NCBI GenBank assembly: GCA_018267795.1
Contig: JAFDXS010000197.1
Location: 1 to 5,398, forward strand
Direction of reading: 5' to 3'
Length of the DNA stretch: 5,398 nt
Source: Bacteroidota bacterium
GTDB lineage: Bacteria > Bacteroidota > Bacteroidia > Chitinophagales > Chitinophagaceae
This document shows, piece by piece, positions 1 through 5,345 of this stretch. Positions within the stretch are counted from its first letter, which is position 1, and each line of letters begins with the position of its first letter. The notes under the pieces are model-generated. The model was given only the letters and a program-made list of their open reading frames with translations, did not search any database and had not been told where the DNA came from. The position numbers and the translations under genes were made by a program.

Positions 1-157
1 GGCTCTGTCCAAAACAAAATATCGTTATCAATACTACCGTTATTTCTGTCAATATTTTAAAGTTGCACCCGGCAATAACATTGAATGCAGCACACAGAAG
101 CCGTTTAATCTTTAAGGGATTTTTTTCTACCTTTTTCAAAGTTGAATTCTTATACAT
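1..157 (-). CDS. Possible 5' end of a divergent exported protein, running off the left edge
   Basis: This minus-strand frame stays open from an ATG at 157 to the window edge, 52 codons. The first 35 residues are rich in Lys and Asn and look unlike a normal N-terminus. The stretch closest to the edge reads LTEITVVLITIFCFGQS, which resembles a Bacteroidota signal peptide with a hydrophobic core and Gln at the likely +1 position. A TTG codon at 52-50 immediately before that stretch is therefore a more sensible start than the ATG at 157, which would leave only 15 bp to the start of the rightward gene. Against it, a plus-strand frame is also open for about 52 codons here, so openness alone is weak evidence. 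I do not recognise a family. Confidence 0.25.
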   Translation of the reverse strand, partial: MYKNSTLKKVEKNPLKIKRLLCAAFNVIAGCNFKILTEITVVLITIFCFGQS

Positions 158-158
158 A

Positions 159-166
159 TAGCTTTG
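159..166 (+). promoter_or_regulatory. Candidate Bacteroidota -7 element (TAGCTTTG)
   Basis: TAGCTTTG matches the Bacteroidota -7 consensus TAnnTTTG at every defined position. No good TTG lies at the usual 17-23 nt upstream: the TTG at 142-144 is only 14 nt away, and the best spaced alternative is TTTC at 134-137 (21 nt). If used, transcription would begin around 169-172, giving an almost leaderless mRNA for the ATG at 173. A short imperfect palindrome, TTCAA-AG-TTGAA, lies at 135-146 just upstream. A chance match in AT-rich DNA cannot be excluded. Confidence 0.33.
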
Positions 167-172
167 TTACCA

Positions 173-1903
173 ATGAGAAATGTCTTTTCCTTTATTGCCT
201 GCCTCATCATTGGCATTGTTATGTTTCAATATCGCATAGCATATTCTGATATCATTAAGGGTCAGCCAGCGCTTAAAATAACCGAATGGGATGCATTCGG
301 CTACTACATGTACCTGCCTTCTTTTCTCATATATCATGATTATAAACAATTGTCGTGGGTATCTGCTATAGATGCAAAATACCGGGTGACAGGAGGGAAT
401 GGTATTCAGGCACAAAAAGCAGACAATGGCAATTACGCCTTTAAATACCTGGGTGGTGTGGCGCTGATGGAACTGCCCTTCTTTCTTATTGCCCACATAA
501 TTGCTAAGCAAACTGGCTATCCACCCGATGGCTTTTCGCCACCCTACCAGTATATTATTTCATTCGGCATTATTCTCTATTGCATACTGGCTATCTTCCT
601 GCTGCGGCGTATATTGCTACGCTACTTCAGCGACCGCACTACGACCATTACATTGCTCGCTGTATGCCTTGCCACAAATTTCATTGATTATGCTGCTGTC
701 GAAAACGGTCAAAGTCATGCACCCATCTTTTTCTTATACACGCTGGTAATATATGCCACTATCAAATGGCATCAGCGCCCTAAAGTTATTTGGGCAGCAC
801 TTACAGGGTATATCATAGGCCTGGCTACCATTAGCAGGCCTACAGAAGCTATTATGCTGTTTATTCCCCTTCTTTGGGATACACATACTAAAGAAGCTGC
901 GTCAAAAAAATGGCAGATGGTGAAGCAACACAAGAAGCAGGTTTATATTGCAGCACTTTTTGGCATTATAGGCATAGCGCCGCAGCTTATTTACTGGAAG
1001 CTGGCTACAGGGTCTTTCATTTATGATGTAGGTAGCGCATGGGACTTTCTCACACCTCATTTCAGGGTATTATTCGGCTGGGAGAAAGGATGGTTCATTT
1101 ACACGCCTGTTACCGTATTTTTTATAGTGGGTATATTTTTTATGAAAAACTTCCCTTTCCGCAAGTCTGTAATATGGTTTGGCTTTCTGAATATATACAT
1201 CATTATAGCATGGCGTGAATGGCGCTATGGAGGTAGCTACTCTACCCGCGCCTTGATGCAAAGCTATCCTGTATTTTTGCTGGCCTTCGCTTCATTCACA
1301 GAGCATTTGCGCAATAGTAAATGGCGCTGGCTGTTTTATGCTACCTGCCTTTACCTGATACCGGTTAATTTATTCCAGATAACGCAATACCGTAAAACTA
1401 TTATTCACTATGATGACATGAACAGGCGCTACTATGGCAGGGTATATCTGAATACCCATCCCAGCCCCCTGGATATGAGCCTGCTGGACAATAATGAAGT
1501 GCTTAACTCTGAAAAAAATTACACCCCAAAAGTGCTTGTAGATTCAGTGTACATTAAACCTGTCCAATTCCCGGCAACAGGTACATACACCCTATTTCAG
1601 CAGAATATAACAACAACTTCAGGCAATGCATGGCTCAAGGTGGAGTGTGCTATAAAAGCACCCGGCAGCCTGTGGCAAAGTTTTATAAATGCAGATTTGA
1701 AAACCGGCGACTCCGTAAAGCATGCAAGAGTACGGCTCTTTAGCCCCATAAGCAATGACGACAGTATAAACCGCTACGTATTTTATATGAGTGTTCCACC
1801 ATATTTTGCTTTGGCTAACGCAAATATATATATTAGTTCTGCTTTTAACTTTCAGGGCGCTATTTGTGAATTGAAAGTGACAGAACTGGAAAAACGGGAG
1901 TAA
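173..1903 (+). CDS. Polytopic membrane protein, putative GT-C fold glycosyltransferase with C-terminal soluble domain
   Basis: The protein has 576 residues with about 11-12 hydrophobic segments, the first at residues 5-22 and the last near 384-402. A polar loop after the first segment carries EWDAFGYYMYLPSFLIYHD (residues 38-56). An aspartate in the first extracytoplasmic loop is typical of GT-C glycosyltransferases, which use polyprenyl-phosphate-linked sugars, so D40 is the candidate catalytic residue. A second conserved-looking block, WREWRYGGSYSTR (347-359), precedes a late membrane segment and resembles a motif I know from Bacteroidota proteins of this type. Residues about 430-576 have no membrane segment and alternate hydrophobic and polar residues, suggesting a beta-sandwich that should lie in the periplasm. 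The ATG at 173 is preferred over an in-frame TTG at 164; the next Met, at 221, would cut the first membrane segment. Acceptor, donor and exact family are unknown. Confidence 0.85.
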   Translation: MRNVFSFIACLIIGIVMFQYRIAYSDIIKGQPALKITEWDAFGYYMYLPSFLIYHDYKQLSWVSAIDAKYRVTGGNGIQAQKADNGNYAFKYLGGVALMELPFFLIAHIIAKQTGYPPDGFSPPYQYIISFGIILYCILAIFLLRRILLRYFSDRTTTITLLAVCLATNFIDYAAVENGQSHAPIFFLYTLVIYATIKWHQRPKVIWAALTGYIIGLATISRPTEAIMLFIPLLWDTHTKEAASKKWQMVKQHKKQVYIAALFGIIGIAPQLIYWKLATGSFIYDVGSAWDFLTPHFRVLFGWEKGWFIYTPVTVFFIVGIFFMKNFPFRKSVIWFGFLNIYIIIAWREWRYGGSYSTRALMQSYPVFLLAFASFTEHLRNSKWRWLFYATCLYLIPVNLFQITQYRKTIIHYDDMNRRYYGRVYLNTHPSPLDMSLLDNNEVLNSEKNYTPKVLVDSVYIKPVQFPATGTYTLFQQNITTTSGNAWLKVECAIKAPGSLWQSFINADLKTGDSVKHARVRLFSPISNDDSINRYVFYMSVPPYFALANANIYISSAFNFQGAICELKVTELEKRE

Positions 1904-1988
1904 GTAAACTTTCGTAACTTTATTATAACCACACTACTTATTTTCAGGCATAGTTTTTACTGGCAATCTGGCAAATATAACCCTCGGG

Positions 1989-2014
1989 CTTGTTAAAAAA
2001 TTTTAGGTAACAAG
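1989..2014. repeat. Inverted repeat CTTGTTA-N12-TAACAAG in the leader of the Cse60-like gene
   Basis: A perfect 7-bp inverted repeat (1989-1995 and 2008-2014) flanks a 12-nt AT-rich spacer that itself contains AAAATTTT. It ends 15 nt before the ATG at 2030. As RNA it would form a modest hairpin just upstream of the ribosome landing site; as DNA it could be an operator. No T-tract follows, so it is not a terminator. The stem is AT-rich and may be chance. The rest of the 126-nt gap (1904-2029) holds an imperfect tandem octamer, CTGGCAAT/CTGGCAAA at 1960-1975, and no convincing promoter. Confidence 0.35.
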
Positions 2015-2029
2015 ACTAAAAATGTCGTT

Positions 2030-2308
2030 ATGAAAAAAGTGAAATTGTTTTCTGCGTTTGATATCACGGCTTTAGAGCTTGAAGTAAATGGGTGGCTTGC
2101 TGAGCATAAAGATGTAGAGATTATTGAAACCAATATCAGTTCATTTGCTAAAAGCACCAGGCAACATAATCCTGACCGCTATACCTTTTACATCTTATAC
2201 AATACCCTCAATCACACCCTTGCTGAAGTGAAAGCCTTGATAGAAGAAGAGAAGCCTTCTGTGGAGGCTACAGAAATTAATCCGGATGTGCTGAACCCCA
2301 CTAATTAA
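2030..2308 (+). CDS. Small Cse60-like protein of unknown function
   Basis: This 92-residue soluble protein has no signal peptide or membrane segment. Its N-terminus, MKKVKLFSAFDITALELEVN, followed by GWLAEHKDVEIIETNISSF (21-39) and a strand-like RYTFYILYN (50-58), resembles the Cse60 'sporulation protein' family: a K-V-K-L-F strand, a helix ending in a W/F-L motif, a strand with I-I-E/D, then a strand of aromatic and aliphatic residues. The predicted order is beta-alpha-beta-beta, with an acidic, probably disordered tail (about 72-92). Cse60 is named from a sigma-E-dependent gene of Bacillus subtilis, and its biochemical role is not known to me. The start is the only Met near the family N-terminus. 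A four-codon mini-frame (ATG at 2022, TGA at 2031-2033) overlaps it. The assignment rests on remembered sequence pattern only. Confidence 0.72.
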   Translation: MKKVKLFSAFDITALELEVNGWLAEHKDVEIIETNISSFAKSTRQHNPDRYTFYILYNTLNHTLAEVKALIEEEKPSVEATEINPDVLNPTN

Positions 2309-2387
2309 TCTGTAGGGTCTTTATCATAGGTTGCTGTGTTGCAGGCCAAATAATAATTATTACCTTCATCACAGCAATGCTATAATA

Positions 2388-3731
2388 ATGAATGGATTAG
2401 CCCATACTCCAAGGTCAATAAACATACGTTTTTATAGTGCAGTTATGATTGGGGCATTATTGTTAATGCTACCTGCATTTTATAATGGCTACCCCTTGCT
2501 TAATGGAGACTCTGCTATATACCTGCAATTTGGGTTCAAAGCTCTTACTCCGTTTGAGAAATCTATTACTTACGGCTTGCTTGTTTGGCTCAGCAGCTTG
2601 AATGGTTTATCACTTTGGCCTGTTATATTTTTTCAGGCCTGCATTTCGGAACTTTTAATAATAAAAGTGTACACACGTTTTATTCCCGGTACATTTTCAT
2701 TGGGGCATTTATGGCCTTTAATCTTATTACTTTTATCAGGCTTGCCATGGGTGGTGTGCCAGCTGCAGCCTGATATTTTTATCTCTATTGCACTCCTTGC
2801 CTCCGTGCTCATTATTACGAATAAAGAAACTACTACTAAAGCTTCAGTACTGTATCTTATTTTCTTTATGGCAATAGCTACCCATATAGCACTTGTCCCA
2901 TTATTTACAGTTAGCCTGTTCTTTATCTTCCTATTTCGTAAGAAATTCACTTTGCCTGCGAATGTGGTAAATAAAACCACACGCATTAGTATGCTTATAC
3001 TCCTCACCATTACCAGTATGGTAGTAATGGGGCCATCGCTGCTCAGGTCAAGACAGGTATATATGCTCAGCTCACTATTACAACATGGCACACTGAAGCA
3101 ATTCCTTAATGATAGCTGCAACAGCAATAATTACAAGCTTTGTAAATACAAAGATGCACTGCCTGCAAATACGCATTATTTTCTATGGGATGAAAATAGT
3201 CCGCTCAATAAAGAAGGTGGCCTTGGAGCTATGAATAGCGAGATCAATCACATCATTCATGTTTCTTTTACTTCGCATCAATACCTTATACCTTATCTCA
3301 AATCTTCTACTATTGCTTCGCTAAAACAATTGGTATTATATACTGCCGCAGACAGCCCTCCATTCAATAGTACAACGGATGTTTATGCTGCAGTATCACA
3401 ATACCTGCCGCATGAACTAGCTTCATTTTCTACTGCAAGGCAAAACACTACCGGCCTTAGCAATGTTATACAGGTATATAATTACTTAGGCATAGCTCTT
3501 ATCCTTATATCACTCCTGCTAATAGCCGCACGCTTGGTTACCACAAAAACTGTCAGCATAAACATCCAATTACTCACCTGGTTTTGTTGTACGCTTATTG
3601 TTTTCAATGCACTGGAATGCGGTATTTTTTCTTCTTTAAATGGCAGGTACAGCAGCAGAGTATTGTGGCTGCTGCCCTTATGTGCTATACTATCATTAAA
3701 AACAAAGCGGAAGCCACTATCCGTTTCATAA
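2388..3731 (+). CDS. Polytopic membrane protein of unknown function, possibly GT-C-like
   Basis: The protein has 447 residues with about 10-11 hydrophobic segments: eight in residues 17-217, a long polar loop at about 218-364, and the rest at about 365-436. The loop after the first segment contains YPLLNGDSAIY (35-45), with D41 placed where GT-C enzymes keep an acidic residue. Further family-like blocks are LQPDIF (126-131), a loop segment with C244 and C252 around NYKLCKYKDALP (248-259), FLWDENSP (265-272), and a C-terminal NGRYSSRVLWLLPL (418-431). I remember these blocks from uncharacterised membrane proteins in Bacteroidota and some Proteobacteria, but I cannot name the family. The ATG at 2388 is preferred over an in-frame TTG at 2331, whose extra 19 residues (polar, two Cys) fit poorly; the Met at 2445 would cut the first membrane segment. 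It lies 79 nt after the Cse60-like gene and 29 nt before mtgA. Substrate unknown. Confidence 0.82.
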   Translation: MNGLAHTPRSINIRFYSAVMIGALLLMLPAFYNGYPLLNGDSAIYLQFGFKALTPFEKSITYGLLVWLSSLNGLSLWPVIFFQACISELLIIKVYTRFIPGTFSLGHLWPLILLLLSGLPWVVCQLQPDIFISIALLASVLIITNKETTTKASVLYLIFFMAIATHIALVPLFTVSLFFIFLFRKKFTLPANVVNKTTRISMLILLTITSMVVMGPSLLRSRQVYMLSSLLQHGTLKQFLNDSCNSNNYKLCKYKDALPANTHYFLWDENSPLNKEGGLGAMNSEINHIIHVSFTSHQYLIPYLKSSTIASLKQLVLYTAADSPPFNSTTDVYAAVSQYLPHELASFSTARQNTTGLSNVIQVYNYLGIALILISLLLIAARLVTTKTVSINIQLLTWFCCTLIVFNALECGIFSSLNGRYSSRVLWLLPLCAILSLKTKRKPLSVS

Positions 3732-3760
3732 GCAACTAATTCTTTTTATCTTTCGTCTGT

Positions 3761-4477
3761 ATGACTGCTAACAAAAAAGGCAAAACTGGCTTCTGGAAAT
3801 TTACACTGCGTATTATTTTATTTCTGTTCATCAGCTCCACCTTGTATGCTATTATTTGTCGCTGGTTATTCCCGCCCATAACTATTACCCAAACAGTGTC
3901 TGCTGTTACAGGTTATGGTCTTAGCAGGGATTATGTTAGCTGGAACGATATATCGCGCAATGTAAAGCTTGCAGCTATAGCCAGCGAAGACCAGTTGTTT
4001 GCGGAACACGGTGGCTTCGACTGGAATGCAATAGACAAAAGCGTAAATGCAAACACACATCGCAAAGGCCGGGTAAAAGGCGCGGCAGCAAGCACCATAA
4101 GTCAGCAAACAGCCAAAAATGTTTTTCTATGGCAAGGCAGTGGTATAGGCCGCTATATAAGGAAGATACCCGAATTTTATTTTACCAAAATCATTGAGTG
4201 GACCTGGGGCAAAAAAAGAATACTCGAGGTGTACCTGAATGTAATAGAAATGGGACCCGGCACATTTGGCATTGAGGCTGCGTCCAGAAAGTATTTTAAT
4301 AAGCCCGCAAAAAATTTGAGCAAGGCAGAGGCGGCAATGATTATTGCTTCACTTCCTAACCCTAAACGCTTTACTGTAAAACCTATGAGCAGGTGGGTAC
4401 GCTGGCGCTATCCCCATATTATGCAGCAGATGGATAATCTTGAAGCTTACCCTGATGTTGAAGAACTGCTGCGCTAA
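3761..4477 (+). CDS. mtgA: Monofunctional peptidoglycan glycosyltransferase (GT51)
   Basis: MtgA polymerises lipid II into glycan strands at the outer face of the inner membrane and lacks the transpeptidase domain of class A PBPs. The 238-residue length fits the monofunctional family. A single membrane anchor lies at about residues 13-35. The GT51 motifs are all present: SEDQLFAEHGGFDW (75-88) with catalytic Glu76 and His83; KGAAASTISQQ (106-116); RKIPE (134-138) with the second key Glu138; and KKRILEVYLN (151-160). Next come GIEAASRKYF (170-179) and LPNPKRF (198-204), also usual for the family. The ATG at 3761 puts a short basic segment before the anchor. The 29-nt gap suggests co-transcription with the upstream membrane protein, although TATCTTTC at 3747-3754, one mismatch from TAnnTTTG, could be a weak private promoter. 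The product ends in Arg, five nucleotides from a convergent stop codon. Confidence 0.96.
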   Translation: MTANKKGKTGFWKFTLRIILFLFISSTLYAIICRWLFPPITITQTVSAVTGYGLSRDYVSWNDISRNVKLAAIASEDQLFAEHGGFDWNAIDKSVNANTHRKGRVKGAAASTISQQTAKNVFLWQGSGIGRYIRKIPEFYFTKIIEWTWGKKRILEVYLNVIEMGPGTFGIEAASRKYFNKPAKNLSKAEAAMIIASLPNPKRFTVKPMSRWVRWRYPHIMQQMDNLEAYPDVEELLR

Positions 4478-4488
4478 GAACTTTAGCG
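4472..4488. repeat. Stop-codon palindrome between convergent genes (CGCTAA-GAACT-TTAGCG)
   Basis: A perfect 6-bp inverted repeat with a 5-nt spacer contains the TAA of mtgA and the TAA of the minus-strand microprotein. Both proteins end in Arg encoded by CGC, so the symmetry follows directly from two identical CGC-TAA ends. It could act as a weak bidirectional terminator: a CTTTT run follows at 4492-4496 on the plus strand, but no T-tract follows on the minus strand. Termination is therefore only a possibility. Confidence 0.3.
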
Positions 4489-4620
4489 GCGTCTTTTCAG
4501 TTCGCGTTCCATGTTCAGCCCTCTTAGCCAGCCAAACATTAAAAAACCACTGATAACTATAACAGTCAATACGGCTATACTCTTCAGCAATAAATCGGCG
4601 ATAGTAATTTTATGTTCCAT
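4483..4620 (-). CDS. 45-residue single-pass membrane microprotein, hypothetical
   Basis: Reading the minus strand from the ATG at 4620 gives 45 codons and a TAA at 4485-4483. The product begins MEHKITIADLLLKSIAVLTV, continues hydrophobic to about residue 30, and ends WLRGLNMERELKRRR. This is one strong membrane helix (about 10-32) followed by a highly basic tail, so the positive-inside rule predicts N-out, C-in. The start has GGA 5 nt upstream, one of the better Shine-Dalgarno-like sequences in the window. On the minus strand TTTG (4681-4678), 19 nt, then TATGATTT (4658-4651) is a weak promoter candidate. It fills a gap otherwise empty of genes and sits 5 nt from mtgA's stop, as a compactly packed real gene would. 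I do not recognise a family. The main doubt is its length. Confidence 0.62.
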   Translation of the reverse strand: MEHKITIADLLLKSIAVLTVIVISGFLMFGWLRGLNMERELKRRR

Positions 4621-4640
4621 TTTTCCAGGTATTATAGCTA

Positions 4641-4716
4641 GCATATATAAAAATCATACTCGGTATATGCTTCCTCTCAAATAGACGGAAAAAAACATTA
4701 AAAAGCTTGCATATAC
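4641..4716. repeat. Three GCATATA-type inverted copies in the divergent intergenic region
   Basis: GCATATAT (4641-4648), GTATATGC (4663-4670) and GCATATAC (4709-4716) are alternating copies of one octamer. The middle copy can pair with the left one (7 bp, 16-nt loop) or perfectly with the right one (8 bp, 38-nt loop), so the two hairpins are mutually exclusive. The left part would fall in the 5' leader of the minus-strand microprotein if its transcript starts near 4645-4650. The arms are AT-rich, so chance similarity is a real alternative. Confidence 0.35.
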
Positions 4717-4731
4717 ATGTATAAGTTATAC
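4712..4731. promoter_or_regulatory. Overlapping palindromes, possible operator for the divergent pair
   Basis: TATACATGTATA (4712-4723) is a perfect 12-bp palindrome. Overlapping it, GTATAA-G-TTATAC (4719-4731) is a perfect 6-bp inverted repeat around one central base. The pair lies between two divergent genes and about 45 bp upstream of the -33 candidate of the secreted-protein gene, a sensible place for a dimeric regulator to bind. TTATACACA at 4726-4734 also fits the nine-base DnaA-box pattern, but it is a single copy. No regulator gene is visible in the window, so function is inference. Confidence 0.35.
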
Positions 4732-4775
4732 ACACAGTACCCCCAAATTCCATATTTTTACTAATCCTTTTAACA

Positions 4776-4804
4776 TTGAAGGCCAATTCATAAGCTTAAC
4801 TTTA
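4776..4804 (+). promoter_or_regulatory. Candidate Bacteroidota promoter of the secreted-protein gene
   Basis: TTG (4776-4778), an 18-nt spacer, then TAACTTTA (4797-4804) fits the Bacteroidota arrangement TTG-N17-23-TAnnTTTG, with one mismatch in the last base. Transcription would begin around 4808-4811, leaving a leader of about 13-16 nt before the ATG at 4824. The spacing makes this the best-supported promoter in the window. Confidence 0.45.
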
Positions 4805-4823
4805 GCCCAAAGCCCCCTGCATC

Positions 4824-5336
4824 ATGAAGCGCTTTTTATTTTTTTGCATCTTATCATTTGTCGCTCTACCTTCTTTTTCCCAAACTATTCTGATAAGGCA
4901 GAATAACACGAATGATCATGTGGAATATGGCACCATAGCTTTTCTTTTAAATAGCGCACTCTTAAATGATGATATTCAGGGAAATATGCGCGTGAACCTT
5001 TCAAAATGCAAACAAAATAAAGAGGAAGTGGAGCAGCTATCTGCCAAGTTCCGGAAACTGTACCCTGGTGTTTCCTATGGCGTTGCTAATATTGTATTAC
5101 CCACCACACATACTTCTGATACAATAACATATGAGCAAACCTATTTCAGCGTAAAAAAGAAAAAAGTAAAATACTACCTACAGTTAAAGATCACTTTCGA
5201 GGGTACAAATCCCGATGGTGAATTTTATTACCCATATATCACCAACATAGAAGTAAAGGGGCCCGGTGAGCTTACTACATACGATAATGCTATTGAACTT
5301 GAAATGAAGCAGTACGGCAGGAAAAAGCACCGTTAA
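4824..5336 (+). CDS. Secreted or periplasmic protein of unknown function
   Basis: The 170-residue product starts with a clear signal peptide, MKRFLFFCILSFVALPSFSQ: a basic n-region, a hydrophobic core to about residue 15, and probable cleavage between Ser19 and Gln20. Cys8 is inside the hydrophobic core, so this is not a lipoprotein. The mature protein, about 151 residues, has no further membrane segment. It contains several strand-like stretches, including VEYGTIAFLLNSALL (33-47), KYYLQLKITFE (116-126) and YYPYITNIEVKGPG (135-148), and a very basic end (GRKKHR). A mixed alpha/beta or beta-rich fold is likely. I recognise no family and no catalytic motif. The start is unambiguous, with its own promoter candidate upstream; the nearest genes on both sides are on the opposite strand, so it is probably transcribed alone. 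Confidence 0.82.
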   Translation: MKRFLFFCILSFVALPSFSQTILIRQNNTNDHVEYGTIAFLLNSALLNDDIQGNMRVNLSKCKQNKEEVEQLSAKFRKLYPGVSYGVANIVLPTTHTSDTITYEQTYFSVKKKKVKYYLQLKITFEGTNPDGEFYYPYITNIEVKGPGELTTYDNAIELEMKQYGRKKHR

Positions 5337-5345
5337 TGCTATTTT
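5322..5345. terminator. Weak bidirectional terminator candidate between convergent genes
   Basis: AGCA (5326-5329) and TGCT (5337-5340) form a 4-bp stem with a 7-nt loop. After one A-A mismatch the pairing extends as AAA (5322-5324) with TTT (5342-5344). An A-run on the left and TTTT on the right (5342-5345) would give U-rich tails in both directions. It overlaps the ends of both convergent genes. The stem is short, so support is limited. Confidence 0.25.

Noticed and set aside
3..161. Plus-strand frame open for about 52 codons at the left edge, and two shorter frames ending at 60 and 113
   Set aside because: None gives a convincing protein C-terminus; the compositions look like translated AT-rich intergenic DNA.
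167..511. Minus-strand open frame of 114 codons
   Set aside because: It lies wholly inside the first membrane-protein gene on the opposite strand, with no domain-like composition; a shadow of that gene.
501..749. Plus-strand open frame of 82 codons
   Set aside because: Out-of-frame shadow inside the first membrane-protein gene; Ser/Leu/Cys-rich low-information product.
1070..1261. Minus-strand open frame of 63 codons
   Set aside because: Antisense to the conserved region of the first membrane-protein gene; no recognisable features.
1960..1975. Imperfect tandem octamer CTGGCAAT/CTGGCAAA
   Set aside because: Only two copies with a mismatch; too short to call a repeat array or binding site.
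2351..2362. TAATAATTATTA, a perfect 12-bp palindrome upstream of the second membrane-protein gene
   Set aside because: Composed only of A and T, where such palindromes arise easily; no spacing to a promoter supports a role.
2633..3127. Minus-strand open frame of 164 codons, with a 62-codon plus-strand frame at 2585-2773
   Set aside because: Both overlap the second membrane-protein gene, which has coherent membrane segments and family-like motifs; these are shadows.
3866..4108. Minus-strand open frame of 80 codons
   Set aside because: Antisense to the GT51 catalytic motifs of mtgA, which are certain.
4726..4734. TTATACACA, a match to the DnaA-box pattern, considered as a replication origin sign
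   Set aside because: Single copy without a cluster or dnaA/dnaN neighbours; best explained by the overlapping palindrome or chance.
4718..4765. Plus-strand 15-codon frame (MYKLYTQYPQIPYFY)
   Set aside because: No ribosome binding signal, lies over the palindromes, and composition is typical of random AT-rich translation.
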